A DNA stretch of 64,000 nt from Drosophila persimilis (GCF_003286085.1 NW_020825298.1:13578001-13642000), one strand, 5' to 3'. Counted from the stretch's first letter, positions 25,490 to 41,140 are shown. Notes: generated by a model not told the origin, from the letters alone. Numbers and translations are program-made.

Positions 25490-26610
25490 GATAACCTCAA
25501 GCAACGTCCGAAATCTCCGTGAGGAGAAAGTGAGGGCAAGTGAGAAAACAAGTCTTTCAAAAGGCTCGCTAGCACTACTACTTGCATGCCCAAGCGGATC
25601 TTATATAGGTATACAAAATTAACGACATATGAATCATATTTCTATCTGCTTTGATCCGATTCCGAGTTTTGTTGCGATATCATTTGCGTTTAGGTTGCTG
25701 AATAGATTTATGAAGGGCTATAGAATATATAATTTGAATTTCATTTTTAAAAGAACTATAAGGACCCCATAAGAATAAGTTTTGGTATAATTTTAAGAAA
25801 ATTGAATAAAACAGATAATGTTAGTGTAGTGCTTTGGACTATGAGGGAAGCCCTGGTATGATGTAGTTTTAAGGCTACACACAAAAAAAAAACTGTGTTG
25901 CGTGAAATTATGTTTGTTTTCATTACATAATTCCGTTAAACGTTTATATACAAATAAATCAATATGTTTTGTTTGTAATTGTAATATTCCAGGATTACGT
26001 CATCAAATTTATGAGATGGATTTTAAAGTAATATTCGCTGCCATCGTATTCCTAGTAGTAGCTATTCTTCTTGTTAGTGAAATTACCCTAGCAATAACAT
26101 ATATATATATATATATCGATATGCAATATATATAATTTATATAATTAGGTTAACAAAATATGTATTATATTTATTATATACAAAAAATTGTAGTTACGTG
26201 ATTTGATTAATGATTTGTTAACTAATTGTGATGTCGCTTTATTTATATGTAATTTTTGTAGATAGTATTATATACTTTAATTTAGCCTTATAGTAAAAGT
26301 CTTGGACTTGAATACATAACATACTGAACTGCCGAGATTTTTAAAACCTTAAGACGGCTTTTACAGACTTATAAGAAAACAATTTATAAAAATAAAAGCT
26401 AACCATGTTGTTCTTCGATAAGTTTTATCATATCACTAGGCTTAATATTAATAATTGTGGAAATGCTTCAGAAAAGGCTAAAATTGTTGACAGAGGTGGA
26501 GGCAATTTATTGTTTAGAAAATATCAATTTCGCACAGTGGGACAAAGTGGCTGGAAAGGGGAACTAAAATTCAATTTTAATTTGCTTGCATAGCTTCACT
26601 CTTTACTCTC
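25490..26610. other. AT-rich gap, no gene supported
   Basis: Contains a TA microsatellite at about 26097-26116. A plus-strand frame at 25902-26135 is dominated by TA-repeat translation and is not credible. Confidence 0.4.
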
Positions 26611-27560
26611 CTATCGTTTACCAACACTCCAATTAGTGTGCAAGGTAACAAATGTAGCACACCTATTATTAGTATTAGTGTTTTGTTTTCGCTGCAATTG
26701 ATGCATTTGCATTTGACGTACACGTGCATACTTAAGCATATAACTGTCACAAGCTGTACAACTTGGAGTTGTAATAATATTAAGTTCGACATAATTATTC
26801 AACAAATTTTCAACAGTACTATCAAGCAGTTTAAACTGTACATTTGTTTGGGCTCTGTGAAGGTTCGGTTTCTTGAAGCTAAACTTCAAATGTTCAAATT
26901 TTCTCAAGCTAGATTTTCTTCTATATATATTGTTCTTGTGAAAACTAAGCACTAAAAAATGTATTTATAAAAACCTGTGCGTGTATATACAGCTGAAGTA
27001 AAAGGACTTGCAAGCACTTCCACAAAAGATTCTTAATATTTTTAGCAGCTACGTTAATTACAGATTGTATTAATAGAAAAAAACTTCAGATCAATATCAT
27101 CAATATTTACTGAAACAAATTAAAATGTGGAAATACTTCAAAAATTACCCGGTCAAAATAATAGTAGTGCATTTGTACAAAAGCGACTGAGGCTCCTTTA
27201 TTTATAACCATTATAATAAATTCATATTTGACATTAATTTTAATATTTGGTTGAGTAGCCCTTATTTACTGTAACGACTGCTCAAATCTCAGGAAGCTAA
27301 CCCAGTTTTGCAACCTTTCTACAGAAATCTAGCTCGAGGATTTTTATACAGCAACCCAAAACAATGTTTTTTTTATTTATAAGACTGCTTTATTTTATAT
27401 AACACCATAAATTCTTAATTGGCAATTGGCAATTGGCAATATAAATGATCCATTATGTTTTTAACATATGCAAAAATTTCGGAGTAGAAACTTACTCGAA
27501 CCATCCTTGAAGATCGGCCGTATTCTACAATTTTCATGTATTTTTTGTGGAAAAATCGTA
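26611..27560 (-). CDS. Unrecognised minus-strand gene, 3' exons
   Basis: The last exon (26953 down to 26611) encodes a basic segment (NNIYRRKSSLRKFEHLKFSF, later CTACDSYMLKYARVRQMQM) and ends at TAG. It joins in phase, through a CACAG/GTTTTT donor at about 26975, to an exon reading SFVEVLASPFTSAVY. That exon can be joined in phase to a segment ending at a strong donor (GTTCGA/GTAAGT, about 27495) reading CRIRPIFKDGS. Farther upstream (27573-27905) a coding-looking frame (AWIMGCGKYSNPEKREQVKG) may belong to the same gene, but a stop and a frame change separate them. No family is recognised. Phase agreement across introns is the main support. Confidence 0.4.
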
Positions 27561-28740
27561 TAGCCGTGATTCTTAAAACATAGTTTTAAACAAACAAATC
27601 CTCAACTTTTCCAATGTTTCATTGGAACTTGTGACTACGTCTTTTATTGTTATGGCTCTTATATAATGGCAATTCTGATTATAGTAGCTAAACAACCAAT
27701 GATATTTTGGTATATTTTGAAATTCATTTTCTTCTAAATTGAACCCTTTAACTTGTTCACGTTTTTCGGGATTAGAGTATTTGCCACACCCCATGATCCA
27801 GGCACCAAATGACCAAAAGGTCAGGTAAAGGATAGCTAAAAAACCGTGAGACTTAAATAAACAACTCAAGTAATATTTAACACCAAAAAGCTTGCAAAAA
27901 ATGGAAGAGATTTAAAAATGTTTAAATTATCTGTAACACTACTATTATTTGGACCACATAAAAAAATTACTTTAAGAAAAAAGACAATTTTAGTTGTAAA
28001 AAAAATGTGATTGTTGAAGATATAGTGAAAATAATTAGCAATATGTAGAGAGTGAAAGAGTGTGAAATGGAATGAATAAAAATGGAAAGTCATCTTTATA
28101 TGTATAGTATCATCAAAGACAATATACATTATAGTAAAATGAGTAATTCCCATATATTTCAATGATTATATGCACCGACGTTTTTTCAAACACTCGCTGT
28201 GAGTGCACACAAAGCCTGCATATGTATACCTATGTTCATGTATATGGGCAAAGCAACTGATTTGAATATCGAAAACGTTTGTGTGAAATTTCTTGAGCCT
28301 TAAATTTATTGGCTGCATTTGTGGTGGGGTGTCGAAAATTCTTTTCCGATTGATATGTTGAATAATAACACAATCAATTCATTCGCTGCGACTTGCGATT
28401 CCGATTTTAAAAATGTTTGTATGAATAGGAATTTGTGTGTTCCGGTATTCTATCGATATTGTTTCATTCTTAAATTTGTATGTTACATTTAAATTAATTA
28501 AAACAGCTGGTTGCAATACCTTTCGCTTTGGGAATGACATCATCGGTTGGGCTCCGATTTTCGCCTTCGCAAAAAATTCCCGATTTCAGAGTGTTCAATA
28601 CATTAAAATTGCCGGTTCTAATTGCTGGACGTTCAAATTTGTTAGAGTTTTAATTTGTGAGATTCTACTCTAAATTTTGTTTGGTGAAGATACAAAAAAA
28701 CGGAAAACGAAGAATAGAATAGATTGCAGAATCTTTCGGA
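27561..28740. other. AT-rich gap with one doubtful minus-strand frame
   Basis: The frame at 27905-27573 (minus) has a hydrophobic N-terminal stretch and a mixed polar remainder but lacks an upstream ATG. The longer minus frame at 27866-28162 is AT-driven (His/Phe/Ile-rich) and not believable. Otherwise empty. Confidence 0.3.
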
Positions 28741-28755
28741 TGGGATTCTTAATTG

Positions 28756-29092
28756 ATTTGGAGAAGCCGCAGGACATCTGCAGATTCCCCATCCACCACT
28801 ACCCTCTCGGTTTCCGAGACGTCAGAGCTTTCACTTCTTCGCCATAGAGTCGCGTCGGTTTTGCCGTCTTGTTTTCTGCCGCTGAGACTACTGAGTTATT
28901 CGCACTTGACTCACCAAGGTACACCATTAACTACCACAGCCTGCGACCCGTTCGTCGACCTCGGCTAGCTAGTTCGACCAGTCCAGTTAGATCGTAGACG
29001 TAACAAAGAATGATAAGCTTGTTTTCAAATTAATTAATCTTAACATTTTTTCCAGATGTCTTTTCGACTGATTCTGGGCTCGGTCAATAAAA
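28756..29092 (+). other. Coding-looking plus-strand segment, possible distal exon
   Basis: 28756-28917 is GC-richer than its surroundings and open, Ser/Thr/Leu-rich (TTTLSVSETSELSLLRHRVA). It could splice at CAAG/GTACAC to an acceptor at 29055 and read DVFSTDSGLGQ then stop. It might be a C-terminal exon of TTLL4, but phase 0 from the last confirmed exon does not match without a further exon. Confidence 0.25.
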
Positions 29093-29909
29093 CAGGCAAC
29101 AAAAAGTCAGAATAATGACTTCAGTATTATAATCTGTTTAAATAAAGAATTTGCAGACCAGATTTAAATTACACTACACTAAATTAAAGTCGATTCATAC
29201 ATACATACATATATTTAAAAATCAAAAACTTCGAATAGTCCGTTAATACATGTATTTTTAATTAAATTATAATTCATTCAACAATTTAGACATTGGATTA
29301 ATACTTTTTCTGTCGTAGAATACAAAAGTATATCAGTTCTGTTTTTATGTAGCAGCTAGGACCTCCCGATCACAAACATTTGTTACATATCATATTTCTC
29401 AGGATCAACAGCCATTTATGTCTGATCAAAGTCAACTGACTCAAATGAATACATTTTTTCTAAAAATATCACAAAGGATCTTTCTCAAACTAAGGGCAAT
29501 TCCCAAGCTCCGGTTATCGAAAGACATTGAGGTTTATAAATTCTCATTAATATCCCACGGCGATAGAGACAATTTTAAAAAGCAATCATTTCTGCATAAA
29601 TGGTTTATTTTTGGTAATAGTTAATACAAAGGTCAAATTAAATCTACTATTATGATATATTCATATCAGGCACATACTCGTATATTCATATGTAATATAC
29701 ATACATATAGTTTGAGGCGTCAAGTATGTTTCGTTCTGTACTACACAATGCAAAGATATACAATTCCATTCCAATATTCATATACAATATTCAATTTTTT
29801 AAACCCCAAGTCTAGTTATTTTATTTTTACCATTTATAGTATATTTTAAACTCATCCATACATTTTATAATATGTACATATTTTTATTTATTATTTATTT
29901 TAATTTAGG

Positions 29910-30160
29910 TCTCGAACGATAAATGTGAACCACTAACTGTCAAGACTGTAATTTCTTTAGGAGAAGAAGAAAACTAATGCTTAAAATCAAATCTCCCTTA
30001 AATTCGCATAAAGAACGTCGTGAAAAGAGCATGGTAAGCCTATGAATATAAATTATTAAATATTTTTTGCTATAACCAATTTTTGTTTGTAGGCCTATCA
30101 AAAACACCAACAAAACCCTGGCTTTCCATTAGAAAAAATACCATTTGGCCCATTATAAAT
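29910..30160 (+). CDS. Possible small plus-strand gene or terminal exons
   Basis: An acceptor (TTTTAATTTAG, 29909) opens a frame that ends at once (VSNDKCEPLTVKTVISLG then stop). Overlapping it in another frame, an ATG at 29977 opens a 40-codon reading frame that continues across a canonical intron (AGCATG/GTAAGC to TTTGTAG) and ends NPGFPLEKIPFGPL-stop at about 30158. The intron and non-AT codon choice suggest it is expressed, but I recognise no family. Confidence 0.3.
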
Positions 30161-30542
30161 TTAACCCTATTTGGAAATTTAGTGTTAAGGTTTAAAAGGT
30201 ATTCAATGTGTTCGGCCTCTAAGAAATTATATATTATGTAAGACAATTAGTAAACGCTAAATAAGAGTGAGTTATTAAAATTATATGTTATATTTCTATA
30301 TGGATTATAGCTAAGTGTTTCAGTATTTATTATATTGTGAGCTGTCGGGCTTTTCCCAGCTCTTCAATAAAAACCGACAAAAATAAGTCGAAATGCTTAA
30401 TTCTTGACGATAGCAAGAGATTAAAACATATATTTATATATATAACTGTTGCTAGTGTGGTTGGATTATACTGCCCCGCACTCGTTTGCTCTCAACATTC
30501 TACTCGCTACTACTAGTTGGGCTACACTCGTACAGCACAGCA

Positions 30543-31190
30543 TAATCATTGATTAGACAGCGAGCGTTAGATCAATAGGAGTGCGCCTATCAGAGCGGCA
30601 TAAGGCCAGCGAGTAGGCGATCCGGAGTAAGGACGCCACGATCATTTGGATTTTCTTTTAGGGTTGAAAAAGGACGCGAATTGATTATTTCATGTAATTG
30701 GCATACCAAGTTCCGAAGCTCATCGAAGCCAAGGGGGCCCGACACGACTGAACTATACAGGAGCCGCTTAGTCATTTCGACAGCGGATTCAAAAGTCCGC
30801 CCACAGTCCGTGGAACTAGGTGGGATAAAACACCAATAGAATCCAGCCAATGCGCTTGAACCTTGTCCTTGTGCTTCTGGATCCAAAATGAAGGGGCTTC
30901 AGCTCATCCAGCTCGATGCTTGCGCCACCGAAGTGGCGACCATATGCTTGGGCAACTCTTATGGCCGTGAAACGTTTGAGGGCGTCCAAGAATGCAACCC
31001 TCAGATCCTTCAGCAGGTCTAGCCATGCTGTCTTCGAGGCGAATCAAATAAATACGGCTATGTAGCACTTCTGTCGGGCCTTGTTGCGTACATCTGTCTT
31101 GTAGTAGAGGGGTCCACAGTAATCTATACCTGTGGCAGTTAATGCAGGTGACTTCTGCACCAGATCCTTTGGTAAATCTGCCATTATCAG
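30543..31190 (-). mobile_element. BEL/Pao LTR retrotransposon integrase remnant, copy 1
   Basis: On the minus strand, frames read LPKDLVQKSPALTATGIDYC, then SKTAWLDLLKDL, and later FIPPSSTDCGRTFESAVEMT followed by LVCQLHEIINSRPFS and LTPDRLLAG, all matching the order of BEL/Pao integrase and its C-terminal part. An in-frame stop and deletions show it is dead. It sits immediately 3' of aub copy 1. Confidence 0.85.
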
Positions 31191-31292
31191 CCATGCGCCG
31201 ATTAAATAAAATAAATGGAATACAAAGTATTTAGAGAAATCAGTTTTTAATTATATTTGTCCAACACTTAAATTACATTTTTGACAAAGCTT

Positions 31293-34200
31293 TTATAGGA
31301 AGTATAGCTGATTTTCTAACCCAGATGATGGGGATCTGTTAATACTTTCGGCTATAAGAAATGCCAATTTGTGAGCGTATTGACATACAGCAGGCACGCG
31401 ACAGGTTCCAGAAAAATTATAATACATATGGGTCATTTTGTAAGACAACATTTGCAGTTTATCGGCACTTAGTCCTATGTTATCATGTATAACATTGTAG
31501 TTAGTTGGCGATACCGTTCCCTGACGCACAGCTTGCGACACCAAAAAGAAGTCATACCGCTCAGGAAGCGTTATGACATCATCGACTACAGTACCAGGCA
31601 CGGGATTTCGATTGTTGGTAAAGTACCGAGTATTGATTCGCTTAGCGACAACAATAAATGCCATTCGACAGCCGTCTTCTTTGCCTGCAGATTTATAAAT
31701 CTCATCGAGTTTAGTTTTTAAAAACTTCACTTCAGTGTTAACGACCTGATGAAGTTGTCCATCACCCACACCATCACGGAAGAACAGAATTCTCTCTGGT
31801 AAAATACCGTGATGTTCCCGGAACGCTTTTAGGGCATATGTCATATTCATTGACATCTGATCCGACAGCTCTTGGCCTTTCATGTGTTCGTTTACTGAAG
31901 AAAAGTAGCGGTTCGATGATTTCATGTCCATCGTAGCCACAAGTGCACCGTACGACTTGTTTTTGTTCTTCGACGAATGACACACGTCAAAGCCAACAGT
32001 CATTAATCCGCGAAGAGGTAACTCTATCATCCATGGAGCGCCCATCAGTTTGGCGTTCATCTGAATAACCACTTTTGTGGCTATGGACATGAGACCAGCT
32101 GATTTTTCTTTTCTTGGAGCAATGGTTTTCAGAGTGACCACTTGTGATGGTACTGGTCGATCAACACAAGTGCGTTTTTTAATACAGCTATACCTGTTGA
32201 TGATGTAAACTAATAAGAATCCACTTTTTACAAACTTACTTTACCCATACTTCTCTTCGTTTGGAGCCTTAAGCACTAGCATTATAATTTGCGGATCTTT
32301 CGCTACTGCATTATCGATCGATTGTGAGTATGTCCCATTGCGATCATCGGCTATTTTATCACTGCAATGAAATACAAGACTAAATGTATTTCTATCTATA
32401 ATATTATATAGTTTTAAATAATACATACTATCGAGGCTCGGAAATAGTCATTTTCATCCCACTGGCAGCACGAATGCAGAGCTTTACAAACTCCTCAGTC
32501 TCCCGTAAATTACGCTGTGGAGTTATCACATACCACCTCTTAATGTCCACATGCGAGTACATTGAGTTGTTTCGGAATTCCATAGTCCAATCAGCACGGT
32601 TATCGCATACGAATCGCTTTTGATTGCCAAAAACTATTTTCTCAGGAAATAAAACGCGAGCTGGGATGTCCACCAAAGCTGTATCAAGTTCAATATTCCA
32701 CGATTTTAACACATCCATGCTCTCTTTCGACGATTGCAAGCGCTTGTTGAATGCGCGCAGGCGTTCAATGCGACGGTCCGGATTCAATCTGGTAAACTCG
32801 CTCATTGCTTTCATTAATCTAATTTAAGAGTAACGAACCAATTTTGATATTAGAAATATTAACAACAAAAACTTTGAATAGAATAAAAGACATACTGAAA
32901 ATTTGCTCGCATAGCATCAGTCATTCCAGTAGCTCGAGCCAATTCGGGAACTAGCATAATAAGCTGATCCGTGCCACCACGAATGTTTTTCTCGGTAGGT
33001 CGTGACACCACCAATGGCTGCTTATGGTCTCGAATTGTGATATTATATCTCTAAAAATCGAAATAGTAGAACAGTAAAATGATTTCTAAAATTAAACAAA
33101 AGATTAAATGCTATTTGCCTTAACATTGTACATTCCAATTTTTGTTGATCGCGTTTTGATGCTCTTTTATATAGGATCATTCTTTATGATTCAATATCTT
33201 CATGATTTTCGGTTGTAAACGGAAGAACATTTGCGTTGCTCATACATTAATAGTGTAACAAAACTAGGTGCTCAAGGGGCGAAACTCCAGGTGCACTTAA
33301 ACTTGATTTGTATGTATTTTGTGTATTTTTGTACCGATGTAATAATACCTTTATGAAAACTTACCTTTTTATAATATTCCACATACGATATATCTCCATC
33401 TTTAGTGTTAAACTTACACAAGGGGTTCAATCCAAAGTCGACATCATCGATGCGATAGGTTTTATTGTTGTAATCAGTAAGACATATCATACCTGGGGAA
33501 GAGAATAAATGCGTAAATATACAACCATCAATAAGTTGTACCTGCTAAAAAGTATATCTATTGCTTTAGTAAGTGTTACGACTGCAGAGTTAGTTATGTT
33601 ATCCTAAGTTATCCTAAGAAACAACCTACAGTCATACCTTTTGAGTTCCAATAGCTCGACTTAATCCTGAGCTTTTTCTAGTGATCCTATTGATACTGAG
33701 TAATAGATTGTCAGTGGCGCGATAACTCGCGGAGAATTGAGTCTTGCAGCAATCGGTGCCAGACCACGAACTATGTAAATGTTTTCGACTGCGCATTTTT
33801 AGTCTTGCCTTTTCACATCTACTAATATTTTGTGTATAACAAATGCAAATACGAGTCATTAATCTAATTGGTCGCACAGGGTTATGCACAAATTTATGTA
33901 TATATGCATATGTAAATATGGAAAACTCACCCATTACTTGGCGTCGAAAAGCATCTTTAAAGTTGTCGGTATCCCGAATCGCCTCACTTAGGATGTCATA
34001 CAAGGTATCCGTTCTCATTACCTTATGAACGACCTCGGCACACAATAATATATCAGACTCGTGTTGACGAATCGATGTTTGATATCCAGGCCACAATTCC
34101 ACGCGGTAATTATTAAGTTTAATCTTTAGCAGAAATTAAAAAACAACATTTAAAAGCTTTTAAACATTAGCCCGTCGTTATTTTTCATTTGTAAAGATAT

Positions 34201-37200
34201 TTCAAACATTATAATAATAATATAATAATAAGAATTGTGAAATTTGTGTTTTCCCTGATTTGATTTTTTTAAACTGTTCAAAAGGAACAGGCTGCTTACG
34301 CTACTGAAAATAATTGCCGTCGCAGCAGCCAGCAATGAGCCAATGTTTTTAGATTAGTAATAGCAGCAGAAAAAACTTATTGCAAGTTGTCAATAACTAA
34401 TAACATCTAGTTCGTTTTTTGACCCTCAAACACTTTTAAAGTTAGAGTCAAAATAAAAAGATGTTTACCAAAGTTTCGCATCCAAAATTATTTTTCAAAA
34501 TTTTCTTCAAAATTAAATTTATATTTTCTTTGCTTTTGCATCCTTTAATGCGGAGAATGTTGGTGACGAGACTTCGAAGGTGACCTCATCATAACATTCG
34601 AGTAAAAAAAGCAATGCATACGATGATGGAAAGTCATTATGTTAGGGAGCCATTATGTTACAGCTTGGTAGGATTCGAATGCCGGTTTTTTTTACTATTC
34701 ATGCAGATTTCAACTAGGTACACATAAGATTAAGATTGAGAGGCGTTAAGATTAAGATTTTTGGTTCACATTTACATATTAGAGCAATAAATACTGCTGC
34801 TGTAACAATATGAAAATCCATATAAAAATGGCATAAATATATAGTTACATGGCAAGTATATTATTTAAATTCATTTTTGTTAGTGCAAAGTGACGTACCT
34901 TCGCCTTAGCATCATAATAGTTACGGGATACAAGCTGGAGACTAAGACTCTCCATTGCTTTTCGTAAGAGAAGATTAAGCACTTGGAATTGTTGATTGTC
35001 AGCTGCTTCAACTAAACCAACATGCTTAATTTTGATGGTAATGTTCTCTCCTGCGTGATTTTTTGTCACTAATTCCTTGAAGTTGAACTGAGTTGTGCAG
35101 AATAAAATAGTTCCGTCGAAAATGTATCCACCCAATATGTTTTTATGTTCGTAAAGGTACCCACGACGGTAACGTGTGTTGTCGACTTCAGGTTCAAAAT
35201 CAACCCGGTACTGGAAAATGGTCCAGCATGGACGTTTTAACAGCTTAAAATAATTGGTTTGGACATTTATTTTCGTGCCGCTAATTCCAGCTTTGGTTGT
35301 AAGTCCCTGAGGACGAGAGTGCACAACTTCAGTTATTAGGCGTCGTCCACGTACAGACCCGCGAGGATCGCCTAGTAAGAAAAACATTGGAAATTAAAAT
35401 AATCACAAAAAGAACAAAACCAATACCTTCAATGGCTTGAGCTTCAGTATCCTTAGACTTGGGTATGATCTCCGACGTTTTTAACGCGTCCGCTGGGGGG
35501 ACAGGTTTATCCGGACGAGCCTCGTTAGAAGATTGCCCCTACAAAGCGATAAATTCGTATGTTTTTACATAAATGCTTATATTCTATACCAAATAACAGA
35601 CAAAATAACACAAAATAGTTCAACAGGACAGGAGTTTTAGCTTCGTTAAAAAAGGCCAAAAAGGGTTTTTGCTCCGATGAAACACACATTTCTGGAGAGA
35701 GCCAACTATAGAGCTTGAAATGAAGAACCGACAATATAGTGTTATTAATGTATGTTTTTTTATGGAAACACAGCTATGTTATCTATGGATACTTAAAAAA
35801 AAAAACTCATTTAAATATTTTAAAAAATTCGGGATAAAAGATGGTTTTTGATTTTATCAGGACAACAAAAATCGTGAATTCCTTGAATTTTTCCAATTCA
35901 ATTATGTCCCTCCTTGATGAATTCTTCGGTTCAAACGCCTGTCTTAAAAAGGCATTGAGAATTTTTGACTGATATTGGTTGGAAAAGGTTATAAACAAGA
36001 AGGAGGGCATACCAAATATTAATTTTTAGTTCAAAAGTAAACTAAAAACGGGGGGAACGTTGTGAGTTGCTGCTATGGCCGCAGCTCCATATTTATAGCC
36101 GATTACGTTGAACAACAAAAACTGTGTGAGAGGAAAAAATCTTGAAATTAAATGATCTGATCCAGATTCGCGAATCTGTCTCTATGATCTTGCGTTTTTG
36201 ATTTGTTCGTATCTTCAAAATTGTGGATGAGACAGTTTTTCGCCCTATGTGGGGGAGGAAAGAGGCGTTGCAAAAGAAAACGTTTGAAACAAACTTGATT
36301 CAGTGTGATATAACAGGAGTCTGGGTACAAAATTTGGTTGCTCTAGATCTTAGTATCTGAGAGAACTAGGCATCAAACAAGACAGACAGACAAACCTGGC
36401 TCAATCGACTCGGCTATCGAAAACGCTTCCTTTCCCACTTTTTCCACAATCTAATATCCCACTATACTCTTTTTGAGTATTTGTACATGAATGCTACATA
36501 AATACTCTCACAGACTAGCTTTTCGACCGATCCAATTTGAACTCCATTCGCTTAGTTACATATGCATAAACCCAGCACATATGTATTAATAGGTTTGTGT
36601 TATGGTTTTAAACATCTTTAGAGACAGATATTATAACATAGCAGGCCAAGAAAACCACACCAATTCTATGCAAATTTCAGCACGACGGTTATCCTAAGCG
36701 CAATTATTCGGGATTGATCGAAGCATTGATCCAAAAGCATAAAATGGAAATACGTACATACATGCGTCCATTCAGTGGCTAAGTCAATTCTATAAAGAGC
36801 TAAGTAGGGGAAAACGTTAGGGGAAAATTATTCAACATAAAAACTTTCAAAAGATTTCATATATATGTATTTGCAAAAACAATATAATATTGTATATTTT
36901 TAGCACATGCAAAGTTATACAAACTTGAACATCAAAGTTTTCTAAAGACACATTCAAGACTTGGTGCACCAATTAAGCTGTTCAGTAAAAAAGCTGCAAT
37001 ATTATTCCGGTAACCATTTATATACATCACTTTTTTAACATGTTATATTTTTTACAACTGATTTAATACACAAATTAAAGTGAAATTACTTAATTACTGT
37101 GAATTTGAGTTCTGTATGTTTAAAAAAACGCGATGTGCAAACCATATATCAATACTGCCGGGAAAGGATATACATACATTGTATTTAATTTAGTTTTCTT

Positions 37201-37298
37201 ACCAACTGCAGACCCAAGCCACGGTTTGCATCGTCCTTCTGTTTTGTTCCGCGCCCGCGTCCACGAGAATGCCCAGAATTTGTTGGTAAATCATTCAT
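31293..37298 (-). CDS. aub: Aubergine, PIWI-clade Argonaute, copy 1
   Basis: Nine exons, complement(join(31293..32193,32245..32361,32429..32818,32896..33050,33365..33492,33931..34123,34899..35371,35427..35538,37203..37298)), give 854 residues, close to known Aub. The N-terminus has the Arg-Gly cluster (HSRGRGRGTKQ) that in Aub is methylated and read by Tudor proteins. Order: N-terminal region, PAZ (around GYQTSIRQHESDILLC), MID, PIWI. Slicer residues are present: Asp in VGFDVCHSS, Asp in FRDGVGDGQ, His in VCQYAHKLAF, with the finger Glu region before. The end, NQLYFL, is typical of Aub. Aub loads antisense piRNAs in germline nuage and slices transposon RNA in ping-pong with Ago3. Intron 1 is ~1.66 kb and carries a DINE-1 fragment; other introns are short except two of ~440 and ~775 bases. 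Confidence 0.95.
36340..36500 (-). repeat. DINE-1/SGM fragment in aub copy 1 intron 1
   Basis: The minus-strand signature is visible as AAGACAGACAGACAAACCTG, CTCAATCGACTCGGCTATCG and ACTCTTTTTGAGTAT. The duplicate is at 46290-46450, so the insertion predates the duplication or was copied by conversion. Confidence 0.7.
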
Positions 37299-37383
37299 TT
37301 TCCGTTGAATAATTTCCGTCGTCCACCGTCAAAGTTTTAAAATTACCCAGGGCTGAATGCGCAAGTTTTACACTTCCTGTTGC

Positions 37384-37452
37384 TATCGATGTCAAAATAT
37401 CGTTTACAGTTATTGGCTTTTTCAAAAATTAAATGATACTGTGGTCATACTG
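37384..37452 (-). promoter_or_regulatory. aub: Promoter motifs of aub copy 1
   Basis: TATCGATG (37384, DRE-like) and GGTCATACTG (37443-37452, one base off Motif 1) lie 86-155 bases upstream of the ATG at 37298. Both are kept in copy 2 (47335 and 47394), so each copy carries its own promoter. Confidence 0.55.
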
Positions 37453-38233
37453 TAATACTGTTCAGGAACAGGTAGGATTGGAATGCTTTTTTTTGCAAAT
37501 TACCTATAAATTCATATTCAATAATTCTACATAGGAAAACGAGACAGTCGTTTACATTTAAATTTAAAAAAGTTAAAAATGTAACTGATATTTATTTTGA
37601 CAATAGGCTAATAACTTTTATCAGCAAAAAGAGAAGTGGTGAGACGCACACTTCACCGGAAAAAATATTCCAATGTGAATAATCGTAGAATGCTGCGCTT
37701 TGGTGTCTATGAAGTGATGGATTGGATTTTGGATTTTACTCAATATTGATTGATACATTTAAAAAAATGTGAATTCGCTGCCGACAAACATATCTTAGGC
37801 TAATAGAAGTTACCGTTAGCCGAGACTTCCTCATATTTTCTAGAATTTGTAAGAGGAATTTTCCGAAAAATGTCTTTGCGAAGCTAACTCAGGGATGATA
37901 TTAAAATAAACCCGATAAGACATTGTTTCATATTTTTGTTTTAAATTAAAAATTGTTGCGGCGCAATATTTATTTTCTGCATTTTTAAAGTACAAAAAAA
38001 CATATATGTAGATTTGTTTCTTTCCCACAAGAAGGGATTTATCCACTTTTATGGTGTTATTTTTGAATAAAGTCATTCATCCTATTTGGTTCTTTTGTCT
38101 TCAAAACATGCTATCTTCGTGGCGGATTCTATTGACAATAACATACTGGAAGGTAGTGTAATTTTGAGTTTTTCTCTTTCGTTTTTTTTTTTGTTTGACT
38201 TATTTCGCTAAAACCTTTTTTAACGCATGTTTG

Positions 38234-40487
<2,254 letters not shown>

Positions 40488-40494
40488 TAATCTT

Positions 40495-41140
40495 TAATTA
40501 GAGAGCGAGCGTTGTATCAATGGTAGTGCGCTCTCATAGATGCAAATGGCATAAGGCCAACGAGTAGGCGATCCGGAGTAAGGACGCCACGATCATTTGG
40601 ATTTTCTATTGAGTTGAAAAAGGACGCGAATTGATTATTTCATCTAATTGGCATACCAAGTTCCGAAGCTCATCGAAACCAAGGGGGCCCGACACGACTG
40701 AACTATACAGGAGCCGCTTAGTCATTTCGACAGCGGATTCAAATATCCGCCCACAGTCCGTGGAACTAGGTGGGATAAAACACCAATCGAATCCAGGCAA
40801 TGCACTTGAACCTTGTCCTTGTGCTTCTGGATCCAAAATGAAGGTGCTTCAGCTCATCCAGCTCGATTCTTGCGCCACCGAAGTGGCGACCATATGCTTG
40901 GGCAACTCTTGTGGCCGTGAAACGTTTGAGGGCGTCCAAGAATGCAACCCTCAGATCCTTCAGCAGGTCTAGCCAGGCTGTCTTCAAGGCGAATCAAATA
41001 AATATGGCTTGTAGCACTTCTGTCGGGCCTTGTTGCGTACATCTGTCTTGTAGTAGAGGGGTCCACAGTAATCTATACCTGTGACAGTTAATGCAGGTGA
41101 CTTCTGCACCAGATCCTTTGGTAAATCTGCCATTATCAGC
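40495..41140 (-). mobile_element. BEL/Pao integrase remnant, copy 2
   Basis: Same minus-strand integrase remnants as at 30543-31190 (FIPPSSTDCGRIFESAVEMT, TAWLDLLKDL). It differs from copy 1 by roughly twenty substitutions and small indels in ~640 bases. Confidence 0.85.

Larger units (their letters stand above)
30537..38233. repeat. Tandem duplication unit 1 (BEL fragment plus aub copy 1)
   Basis: This 7.7-kb segment recurs at 40486-48184. From about 31140 to 38233 the copies differ at only about ten places, counted by eye, including a 2-base indel near 36130. In the first 600 bases they differ by about 3%. The right edge is sharp: both copies share ...TTTTTTAACGCATGTTTG and then diverge. 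Confidence 0.95.

Noticed and set aside
27866-28162. Minus-strand 98-codon frame as a membrane protein
   Set aside because: Its Phe/His/Ile richness follows from AT-rich sequence and there are no splice or promoter signals.
31485-31721. Plus-strand frames over aub (also at 41434)
   Set aside because: They are shadows of the aub PIWI exon in the opposite strand.
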